Positions 7,939 to 13,279 of a stretch of DNA of 13,279 bases are shown one piece after another. The notes under the pieces were generated by a model. It ran no database searches, was not told the DNA's origin, and saw only the letters and a program-made list of their open reading frames with translations. Within the stretch, counting starts at the first letter, position 1. Each line of letters begins with the position of its first letter. The stretch spans positions 1-13,279 of the forward strand of contig JALRDI010000180.1 of assembly GCA_023257035.1 (NCBI GenBank). The letters are read 5' to 3'. The position numbers and the translations under genes are program-made. This stretch comes from Ilumatobacteraceae bacterium. Its GTDB lineage: Bacteria > Actinomycetota > Acidimicrobiia > Acidimicrobiales > Ilumatobacteraceae.

Positions 7939-9462
7939 CTAATTGACAGGTTCAAAGCTGTGGTCAGGGGACACGTGCACAACCTCGCCAACATGCTCGC
8001 CCACGAGAAGATGCGTAAGCAGTGAGGGGTCATCACTCTTGCCGAAGGTGCGCCGTCCATCTGCCAAGCGGATTGCTGCCCACGCAGTTTCAGGCTCGGA
8101 GGACTTTCCGTGCATCACGGTGTAGGCCTCGACGTGCGTGGTTGTGTCAGTTGACGCTTCGGCAGCATCGGCCCATCCCGCTCGTGGCAATGCATCGATC
8201 TCGTCTTGAGGCTCAGCGTGTCGAAACTCTTGTGCCGGTGGTGTCGTCGAGTAAACGCCGAATGCGTGCTTAGTGACGAAGCCGCCGTTAGCCCATACCA
8301 AGCCGGTTGATCCTGGGTCATTGCGAAGCGTTTCAACCATCGTTGCGATCGAATGCATGACGTATTCGTTCCACGGGCCTCCTGCGAAGGAAAGCCCACC
8401 CGTTTGAGTCAGTGGTCGACTCTCGTTGTACGGGTCTATGCCGAGTGACTTCGCGCCGAGCTGCACCGCTGAGGGGAAGCACGAGTAGAGATCGAGGTGT
8501 GCGATGTCATCAATCGTCACCCCAGCAAGTTCAAGCGCTTGCCGCCCGCCGAGTTCGACGGCGGGTGTTCGTGCGAAGTCATCGCGATCTGAGATAAACG
8601 GATGTTCATGGCAGTCGGCCCCGCTGTGAGGGAACACCCACCGCTCTATGGGTACCCCGAGCGCCTCGGCATGGGCAGCCGAGCAGATAATGACCGCTGC
8701 TGCCATGTCGACATCGTTGTTCGAGTTCATTGCCTTCGTATACGGGTATCCAACCATTCGGTTTGAACTTGACGGTGTCGTGATTTCATCGCCGGAGAGT
8801 GATGTCCGAAGCCATGCGTTTGGGTTTTGTTCGGCAACCTTGCTGAATGCAGACCACATCCGACCAACATCAGCAATGTGTTGTTCGGGAGTAACTCCTC
8901 GCGCCGCTCGTATTGCAGTTTCAAACATTGGATACACCTGCACCGGCATGACGAGTCCCAGTTCGGTTTCCTCAGGGTTCGACATCTGTAGGTCGTGACC
9001 CCATGTTTCAGGTGGTTCCTGCTCGAGCACTTCAGGATCAACCTTCGGCCATGTCAAGTCGATGCCGTGCTTTCGAGCGCGCATGCGGCTTCGCCAAGTT
9101 TCTCCACCAACGAGGAGCGCACAGTCGAGTTCGCCACGCAGGATGCGTTGAGACGCTGAGTTGACGAGCGACTGTGGCGAGTTGCCTCCCATTGGAGTGA
9201 CGACTCGTCGTGGGGCGATGCCGAGACGATCTGCAACAATTCGGGCCGAGTCGCCATAACGCCAGGACAGGGTGTTGACGACTGCAAGTACTCCCGCCGA
9301 TGCGATTGGATCATTGGTTGCGCCAGCGTCTTGCGCGGCGGCGCGTAGGGCCTGAGCCATGAGCGCAGTTGCGTCCTCTGCCTGACTCGGATCGTCGATT
9401 CGCTGTTGAACTTGGCCGACGCCGATGATCACGGGAGTATTTGCGGGAGGGATTGTTGTCAC
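7939..9462 (-). CDS. Thiolase-like protein, TLP1 / SCP2-thiolase-like type, lacking the nucleophilic Cys
   Basis: The protein has 507 residues from GTG at 9462-9460 and carries a thiolase fold (VIIGVGQVQQ near the N-terminus, residues 11-20). Where active thiolases have a nucleophilic Cys in a CSSG-like motif it reads MGGNSPQS (about 91-98). DLYSCFP (324-330) stands at the position of the HDCF motif of SCP2-type thiolases, and TGGLSFAGGPWNEY (354-367) at the GG loop. The last roughly 90 residues form an extra C-terminal domain (about 416-507) that ordinary thiolases lack. This combination matches the thiolase-like protein 1 family known from Mycobacterium smegmatis, which as I recall binds CoA but shows no normal thiolase activity. 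The role is therefore probably CoA-ester binding or a non-standard reaction. I chose GTG because AGGG lies 8 bases upstream. An in-frame TTG at 9510 would add 16 atypical residues and overlap rpiB. It is the first gene of the leftward operon. Confidence 0.85.
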   Translation of the reverse strand: MTTIPPANTPVIIGVGQVQQRIDDPSQAEDATALMAQALRAAAQDAGATNDPIASAGVLAVVNTLSWRYGDSARIVADRLGIAPRRVVTPMGGNSPQSLVNSASQRILRGELDCALLVGGETWRSRMRARKHGIDLTWPKVDPEVLEQEPPETWGHDLQMSNPEETELGLVMPVQVYPMFETAIRAARGVTPEQHIADVGRMWSAFSKVAEQNPNAWLRTSLSGDEITTPSSSNRMVGYPYTKAMNSNNDVDMAAAVIICSAAHAEALGVPIERWVFPHSGADCHEHPFISDRDDFARTPAVELGGRQALELAGVTIDDIAHLDLYSCFPSAVQLGAKSLGIDPYNESRPLTQTGGLSFAGGPWNEYVMHSIATMVETLRNDPGSTGLVWANGGFVTKHAFGVYSTTPPAQEFRHAEPQDEIDALPRAGWADAAEASTDTTTHVEAYTVMHGKSSEPETAWAAIRLADGRRTFGKSDDPSLLTHLLVGEHVGEVVHVSPDHSFEPVN

Positions 9463-9503
9463 GTCCGTGACCCTACGCAAGTCTGCCCGTACACTTTGCA
9501 GTC
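9463..9503. promoter_or_regulatory. Divergent promoter gap between the leftward operon and rpiB
   Basis: Only 41 bases separate the two start codons. For rpiB there is gtgacc (9467-9472), a 17-base spacer and tacact (9490-9495), each 4/6 to the sigma-70 consensus; the GTG begins 8 bases after the -10, which fits a leaderless mRNA. On the minus strand TAGGGT (9475-9470) fits the actinobacterial TANNNT -10 with 7 bases to the GTG of the thiolase-like gene; no convincing -35 goes with it. The same bases supply that gene's AGGG ribosome site, so the two readings compete. The two putative promoters overlap. Confidence 0.45.
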
Positions 9504-9950
9504 GTGGCAATCATCTCTTTCGGCTGTGACCATGCCGGCTTTGAACTGAAACAGCACCTCATCGCATATGTCGAAGCTGCCGGCCACACCGTGGTCGACC
9601 ACGGCACGCATTCAACCGACAGCGTTGACTATCCAGAGTTTTGTTCTGCGGCCGGGCGATCGGTTCGTGACGGTGAAGCCGATGTCGGGATTGTGCTCGG
9701 TGGAAGCGGACAAGGTGAACAACTGGCCGCCAACAAAGTGAGGGGCGTTCGAGCGGCGCTTTGCAACTGTTTGTACACGGCCCGAATGGCGCGTGAGCAT
9801 AACAACGCAAATGTCTTGTCGATTGGCGCTCGAGTTGTTGGTGTTGGGCTTGCCGAAGAAATTGTTGATGTGTTCCTTGGTACCGATTTCGAGGGTGGAC
9901 GTCACGCTCGAAGGGTTGACCAACTCACCGCTTTGGAAGAGGAGTTCTGA
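9504..9950 (+). CDS. rpiB: Ribose-5-phosphate isomerase B, actinobacterial type
   Basis: The 148-residue enzyme interconverts ribose-5-phosphate and ribulose-5-phosphate in the non-oxidative pentose phosphate pathway. CDHAGFELK (8-16) is the RpiB signature. The loop GGSGQGEQLAANK (66-78) puts E72 where the E. coli-type enzyme has its catalytic Cys region. In Mycobacterium tuberculosis RpiB the base is a Glu in the equivalent GGSGNGEQ loop, so this is the Glu-type enzyme. H99 in REHNN and R110, R133 and R137 complete the phosphate and ring-opening site. The start is GTG at 9504; no Shine-Dalgarno can be seen and a -10 lies 8 bases upstream, so the message may be leaderless. The stop is one base before the glyA ATG. 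An alternative would be a related galactose-6-phosphate isomerase, which is unlikely given the neighbours. Confidence 0.93.
   Translation: MAIISFGCDHAGFELKQHLIAYVEAAGHTVVDHGTHSTDSVDYPEFCSAAGRSVRDGEADVGIVLGGSGQGEQLAANKVRGVRAALCNCLYTARMAREHNNANVLSIGARVVGVGLAEEIVDVFLGTDFEGGRHARRVDQLTALEEEF
9941..9944 (+). promoter_or_regulatory. Shine-Dalgarno site for glyA
   Basis: GGAG within gaagaggag lies 7 bases before the ATG at 9952, inside the last codons of rpiB. It is the clearest ribosome site in the window and decides the glyA start against the much longer in-frame opening from 9793. Confidence 0.7.
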
Positions 9951-9951
9951 A

Positions 9952-11193
9952 ATGCCGTTTCCATCTGATGCGCAGCCAGACCTTGAGGTCGAGGCGTTGC
10001 TGTCGGCCGAATTTGAGCGTCAGCAGACCGGCCTGCAGTTAATCGCAAGCGAGAATTTCACCTCGCCTGCGGTGATGAAAGCGGTCGGGTCTGTGCTCAC
10101 AAACAAGTACTCAGAGGGGTACCCCGGCAAGCGTTATTACGGAGGCAATCAAGTCGTTGACTCAATCGAGGCAATTGCGATTGACCGAGTGAAGCAACTC
10201 TTTGGCGCTGATCACGCAAACGTTCAGCCGCATTCAGGCGCCAACGCGAACATGTGCGTCTATCAGGCACTGTTATCACCGGGTGACACCGTTCTTGGGT
10301 TGAGTCTTGATCACGGTGGCCATCTCACCCACGGCTCCCCGGTGAACGCGAGCGGATTGCTCTACAACTTTGTGTCGTATGGCGTTGGCGAAGAAGAGCG
10401 AATCGACATGGATCGAGTTCGCGATCTTGCCCGAGAGCATCGCCCAAAGCTCATCGTCGCTGGAACCACGAGCTACCCAAGGCGACTTGATCCAGAGCCG
10501 TTTAAGAGCATTGCCGACGAGGTTGGAGCGCTCTTGCTCTTTGACATTGCTCATCTCGCCGGACTTGTCGCCGGAGGCGCTCATCCGAATCCGGTGCCGT
10601 TCGCAGATGTCGTTACCTTCACGACCCACAAAACATTGCGGGGCCCGCGTGGTGGATGCATTCTCGCGAAGGCTGAACATGCAGCAGCAATTGATAAGGC
10701 TGTGTTCCCCGGATGGCAGGGAGGGCCACTCGAGCATGTGATTGCGGGCAAAGCGATTGCGTTTAGAGAGGCCATGTCACCTGAGTTTGGTGAATACGCC
10801 CATCGGATCGTCTCGAATGCCTCCCAGCTTGCTGACGCCCTTGCCGGCCACGGGTTCCGCATGGTGTCAGGGGGAACTGACACTCACATGATCGTTGTCG
10901 ACCTCCGTCCATTCGACGAAGAACTCACCGGCAAAGAGGCACAGGCAGTACTTGATGAGGCCGGGATCACGTTAAATAAGAACACGGTGCCGGACGACCC
11001 TCGAAGCCCATTTGTGACAAGTGGTGTTCGTATTGGAACGCCATCGGTGACAACGCAGGGAATGGGAGCTGACGAGATGCCCGTTATTGTGGACCTCATC
11101 ACCCGAACATTGCGTCATCGCAGTGATGCTGCGTCGGTGGCTGGAATCCGGCAAGAGGTTGCTGCCTTATGCGAAAGGTTCCCGGCGTACTGA
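9952..11193 (+). CDS. glyA: Serine hydroxymethyltransferase
   Basis: The 413-residue PLP enzyme converts serine and tetrahydrofolate to glycine and 5,10-methylenetetrahydrofolate, the main entry to one-carbon metabolism. LIASENF (30-36), TNKYSEGYPGKRYYGG (50-65), PHSGANAN (93-100), LLFDIAHLAGL (195-205; D198 holds the PLP ring nitrogen) and TTHKTLRGPRGG (224-235; K227 forms the Schiff base) are all intact. The length is the usual one for bacterial enzymes. The ATG at 9952 follows the rpiB stop by one base and has a good ribosome site. The same frame is open 53 codons further upstream, but that part lies inside rpiB and has no family similarity. The wecA gene starts 25 bases downstream. It most likely shares the rpiB transcript. 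Confidence 0.97.
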   Translation: MPFPSDAQPDLEVEALLSAEFERQQTGLQLIASENFTSPAVMKAVGSVLTNKYSEGYPGKRYYGGNQVVDSIEAIAIDRVKQLFGADHANVQPHSGANANMCVYQALLSPGDTVLGLSLDHGGHLTHGSPVNASGLLYNFVSYGVGEEERIDMDRVRDLAREHRPKLIVAGTTSYPRRLDPEPFKSIADEVGALLLFDIAHLAGLVAGGAHPNPVPFADVVTFTTHKTLRGPRGGCILAKAEHAAAIDKAVFPGWQGGPLEHVIAGKAIAFREAMSPEFGEYAHRIVSNASQLADALAGHGFRMVSGGTDTHMIVVDLRPFDEELTGKEAQAVLDEAGITLNKNTVPDDPRSPFVTSGVRIGTPSVTTQGMGADEMPVIVDLITRTLRHRSDAASVAGIRQEVAALCERFPAY

Positions 11194-11218
11194 GAGGTAT
11201 CGGGTCTAACGTTTCGTC

Positions 11219-12388
11219 ATGCCAAGCCTGTTCGATTATTTGATCATCGGCGTTGTAGCGGCTGGCGTGACATTTATTGCAACTCCGGTCGTCAGCATTG
11301 TGGCGAATCGCCGGGGTTGGGTGGCGCAACCAAATGATCGCAGTGTTCACACGTCGGCAATCCCAAATGTCGGTGGAATTGCCATGCTGCTCGGTCTGCT
11401 CTTCGCTCTTGCGGTAGCGCAGTCGCTGGGCCGTTTCGAAACGTTGTTTGATGGGAATATCGAACAAGTCGGAGTCGTGCTTGCGGCCGTGGCGATTGCG
11501 CTTGTTGGTTTCCTTGACGACACCCGTGATCTTGCGCCACCGGCAAAGGTCACTGGCATTGTTGTCGCCGCAATGTTGCTCACTTGGTTCGGCGCAACGA
11601 TGTATTACTTCCGTGTTCCCTATCTCGATGTATTCATCTTGTCGAGTGATTGGCAGCCAGTAGTCACAGTGATCTGGTTGCTTGGAATGACCCAAGCGAT
11701 CAACTTGATCGACGGTCTCGATGGTCTCGCTGCGGGGATTGTTGCGATTGGAGCTGCAGCGTTCTTTCTGTACGCGTTTCGGCTTTCAGATCTCGGGTTG
11801 CTGAGCCAACCAAACTTGGGTCCGCTTGTCGCAATCATTGCCGCCGGTATTGCTGTTGGATTTCTTCCTCACAATTTCAACCCGGCTACGACATTTATGG
11901 GTGATGGTGGCGCGTTTCTTCTCGGGTTACTGCTTGCCGTGGCAACGGGGATGGTTGGTGGTCGAGCCGATCCACTCACCCAAGCATTTGTCGGTCAGAC
12001 GTTTTTCTTCCTCGCCCCGCTTGCGATTCCAATCCTGATTCTGGGTGTCCCGATTCTCGACACCTTGTTTGCAATCGTGCGTCGGGCCTCACAGCGTCAA
12101 GCGATTGACGTGGCAGATAAGGGTCACCTTCACCACCGATTGATGAACCTTGGGCACGGGCACCGTCGAAGTGTTGCGATCTTGTGGGCCTGGACGGCGT
12201 TGCTGTCGGCATTCGTGTTGTACCCGGTGCTTACAGATACAAATCCGACCTACCTGCCGTTTGGGATGGGCGCTCTTGCAATCGTGCTGTTCACGGTGTT
12301 GCATCCGAGTGTCCGTCGTAAACGAGCGGAGGAGATCGAAGCGGCACTGCTCCGCCCGGCCTCTGAACAAATCGTGTCCGACGACTGA
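11219..12388 (+). CDS. wecA: WecA/TagO-type UDP-GlcNAc:polyprenyl-phosphate GlcNAc-1-phosphate transferase
   Basis: The 389-residue polytopic membrane protein, with about ten to eleven predicted helices, belongs to the MraY/WecA superfamily. It transfers a sugar phosphate from a UDP-sugar to the polyprenyl phosphate carrier on the cytoplasmic face. Conserved motifs are FLDDTRD (98-104, Mg-binding Asp pair), INLIDGLDGL (161-170), TFMGDGGAFLLG (225-236) and DKGHLHHRL (300-308). The last histidine motif marks the WecA/TagO branch as opposed to MraY. In mycobacteria the orthologue (Rv1302) starts arabinogalactan linker synthesis and sits just upstream of the atp genes, as here. The 25-base gap after glyA has no good ribosome site: GAGAGG is about 20 bases from the ATG. 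An alternative start is not obvious because the N-terminal helix begins at residue 5. The glycan made in this organism is unknown. Confidence 0.92.
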   Translation: MPSLFDYLIIGVVAAGVTFIATPVVSIVANRRGWVAQPNDRSVHTSAIPNVGGIAMLLGLLFALAVAQSLGRFETLFDGNIEQVGVVLAAVAIALVGFLDDTRDLAPPAKVTGIVVAAMLLTWFGATMYYFRVPYLDVFILSSDWQPVVTVIWLLGMTQAINLIDGLDGLAAGIVAIGAAAFFLYAFRLSDLGLLSQPNLGPLVAIIAAGIAVGFLPHNFNPATTFMGDGGAFLLGLLLAVATGMVGGRADPLTQAFVGQTFFFLAPLAIPILILGVPILDTLFAIVRRASQRQAIDVADKGHLHHRLMNLGHGHRRSVAILWAWTALLSAFVLYPVLTDTNPTYLPFGMGALAIVLFTVLHPSVRRKRAEEIEAALLRPASEQIVSDD

Positions 12389-12525
12389 CACCTCCGCGGT
12401 CCGGTTGATCGATTGCCAACGAATTGCAACATTTGGTGGTTGCAAGATCGGGCTCGTTTGGTCTAGTTTGTGCAGGCGTTCACAAGCGCAACGAACTGCG
12501 CATGCGAATCCCTACTTGACCTCCC
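12389..12525 (+). promoter_or_regulatory. Intergenic region with candidate atp operon promoter
   Basis: This 137-base stretch is the longest non-coding segment in the window. TTGCAA (12440-12445) and TAGTTT (12464-12469, fitting TANNNT) are spaced by 18 bases and could be a -35/-10 pair, giving a leader of about 50 bases before atpZ. A dyad overlaps the -35. I see no intrinsic terminator for wecA (no GC hairpin with a T run), so readthrough from wecA is also possible. Confidence 0.35.
12424..12445. repeat. Perfect 7-base inverted repeat upstream of the atp genes
   Basis: TTGCAAC (12424-12430) and GTTGCAA (12439-12445) are exact inverted copies around an 8-base loop. The right arm contains the putative -35. 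It has no following T run, so an operator-like dyad is more likely than a terminator; chance is possible at this length. Confidence 0.4.
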
Positions 12526-12801
12526 ATGAAGTTGCTATTCACTCAAGCCCGTAACGCCCGCGCTGGCGGGGCCGACGACAACCTAGGTCGTGGCATGGAG
12601 ACCGCACTTCTTCTCGCGTTCTTTCTCGGCATCGGGTGGCTACTCGACCAGTGGCTAGGAACCCGCCCGCTCTTCATGATTGGCCTCGTGCTCTTTGGGG
12701 CCGCTGGTTCATTCATCAAAATGAAGTTTGAATATGACGGTCGCATGGAGCGACTCGAGGAAGAGCGTCGTGAGTCTGCTCGAGCGAGGGCAGCAAAGTG
12801 A
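12526..12801 (+). CDS. atpZ: AtpZ/AtpI family small membrane protein of the ATP synthase operon
   Basis: The 91-residue protein has two membrane helices (about 24-41 and 47-64) joined by LDQWLGTRPLF (40-50), the layout of the AtpZ family. A charged, Arg/Glu-rich C-terminal tail follows (71-91), likely cytoplasmic and helical. In alkaliphilic Bacillus, AtpZ with AtpI has been linked to Mg2+ supply for the ATP synthase, and AtpI to c-ring assembly. The ATG at 12526 has no Shine-Dalgarno site; a second in-frame ATG at 12595 (residue 24) would start right at the first helix and is a possible alternative. The stop overlaps the atpI GTG by four bases (GTGA). The position before atpI and the probable atpB supports the family call as much as the sequence does. 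Confidence 0.75.
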   Translation: MKLLFTQARNARAGGADDNLGRGMETALLLAFFLGIGWLLDQWLGTRPLFMIGLVLFGAAGSFIKMKFEYDGRMERLEEERRESARARAAK

Positions 12802-13247
12802 CCGCTGCGGATATGTCAACTTCCCCTGAGGCAACGGTCGATGAGAATCCGATTGAGGTTCGTATCTCTCTCGACATGGTGAAGCGCGGTTTGTACATCA
12901 CCCCACTCGTTATTGCCGTTGCAGCGATGCCATGGGGTGGGCCTGGAGCATTGTCAGCTGCGTTTGCACTCGGTCTTGTGTTCGTCAACTTCTTGCTCGC
13001 GGCAGCGCTCGTGTCTGGAGCGGCAAAAATTTCTACGGCATTAGTCATGGCCGCCACGTTGTTCGGCTATCTCATTCGTCTAGGATTGATCCTCGTTGCC
13101 TTCCTTCTCGTACGTGACGCATCATGGATTTCGCGTCCCGCACTCGGAGCGACCATAATCATGTCTCATATAGGACTCCTCGTGTGGGAGTTGAAGTACG
13201 TAGCAATCTCGCTGGCTCACGCCGGCTTAAAACCTGCCCGCCCGTAG
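12798..13247 (+). CDS. atpI: ATP synthase subunit I (AtpI/UncI-like)
   Basis: The 149-residue protein has a polar N-terminus of about 28 residues followed by four hydrophobic helices (roughly 32-46, 52-72, 80-105 and 115-138). This matches the ATP synthase I family, which is not part of the finished enzyme but helps c-ring assembly in the membrane. RISLDMVKRG (22-31) before helix 1 and the basic residue in helix 3 (FGYLIRLGL, 89-97) are in keeping with the family. The GTG start at 12798 overlaps the atpZ stop as GTGA; an ATG six codons in (12813) is the alternative. It corresponds by position to Rv1303 of Mycobacterium tuberculosis, between wecA and atpB. Sequence similarity in this family is low, so the call leans on topology and context. 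Confidence 0.78.
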   Translation: MTAADMSTSPEATVDENPIEVRISLDMVKRGLYITPLVIAVAAMPWGGPGALSAAFALGLVFVNFLLAAALVSGAAKISTALVMAATLFGYLIRLGLILVAFLLVRDASWISRPALGATIIMSHIGLLVWELKYVAISLAHAGLKPARP

Positions 13248-13268
13248 AAACAACAGGAACGAAACACC

Positions 13269-13279
13269 GTGTTCGCACT
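13269..13279 (+). CDS. atpB: Probable start of ATP synthase subunit a gene (partial)
   Basis: Only GTG TTC GCA CT is inside the window. AGGA (13255-13258) lies 10 bases upstream of the GTG, so a start here is plausible. In the known order atpI is followed by atpB, the F0 subunit a. The residues seen (M-F-A) are too few to prove identity; the call rests on context. Confidence 0.45.

Noticed and set aside
9463..9510. Longer thiolase-like protein starting at TTG 9510
   Set aside because: It would overlap the rpiB start and adds 16 residues unlike thiolases; GTG 9462 has AGGG at 8 bases.
9793..9951. 53-codon N-terminal extension of glyA
   Set aside because: It overlaps rpiB in another frame, has no SHMT similarity, and a good ribosome site precedes the ATG at 9952.
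12389..12445. Intrinsic terminator after wecA
   Set aside because: The visible dyad is short and AT-containing and has no T run after it; nothing supports termination.
1..13279. Mobile element, CRISPR, tRNA/rRNA, toxin-antitoxin or defence system
   Set aside because: No transposase or integrase motif, no regularly spaced repeats, no RNA gene pattern; all long segments are explained by metabolic or membrane genes.

Overview
The window looks like chromosomal core sequence from an actinobacterium of moderate G+C (two 60-base lines I counted are 52 % and 55 %). An Acidimicrobiia-like or related aquatic lineage is my best guess. The actinobacterial call rests on WecA directly upstream of the ATP synthase genes (as in Mycobacterium Rv1302-Rv1303-atpB), an RpiB with a Glu rather than a Cys at the catalytic-base position, a thiolase-like protein of the mycobacterial TLP1 type, and frequent GTG/TTG starts with poor Shine-Dalgarno sites. 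Lineage below phylum level is inference.

The layout is two divergent blocks separated by 41 bases (9463-9503). Leftward on the minus strand are six tightly packed genes read from about 9462 down to position 1: a catalytically incomplete thiolase-like protein (TLP1 type), a RihA-like nucleoside hydrolase, a cytoplasmic S9 peptidase, a sucrose-phosphorylase-type GH13 enzyme, a TauE/SafE membrane carrier, and a very large fused indolepyruvate/2-oxoacid:ferredoxin oxidoreductase. The last gene fills all of 1-2527 without a stop and runs off the left edge. Several plus-strand open frames lie over it, but they are shadows. Junctions are overlaps of 1 and 4 bases or gaps of 12, 43 and 63 bases, so the set reads as one operon. 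Together the products would break down nucleosides, peptides, sucrose-like glucosides and 2-oxo acids, which suggests a scavenging operon for dissolved organic matter.

Rightward on the plus strand are rpiB, glyA, wecA, atpZ, atpI and the first codons of a probable atpB, cut by the right edge. This is a housekeeping set: pentose phosphate isomerisation, one-carbon units, the lipid-linked first step of a cell-envelope glycan, and the start of the F-type ATP synthase operon. The rpiB-glyA-(variable gene)-atpI-atpB order resembles the Bacillus order, so it appears to be old conserved synteny.

I see no mobile element, CRISPR array, tRNA, rRNA, phage gene or defence system. I do not see a new multi-gene system that I could defend. 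The points most worth a second look are the composition of the catabolic operon and its shared promoter gap with rpiB, the thiolase-like protein lacking its catalytic cysteine, a hairpin over the nucleoside hydrolase start codon, a dyad upstream of the atp genes, and the atpZ+atpI pair next to wecA. No stretch longer than about 140 bases lacks a gene.
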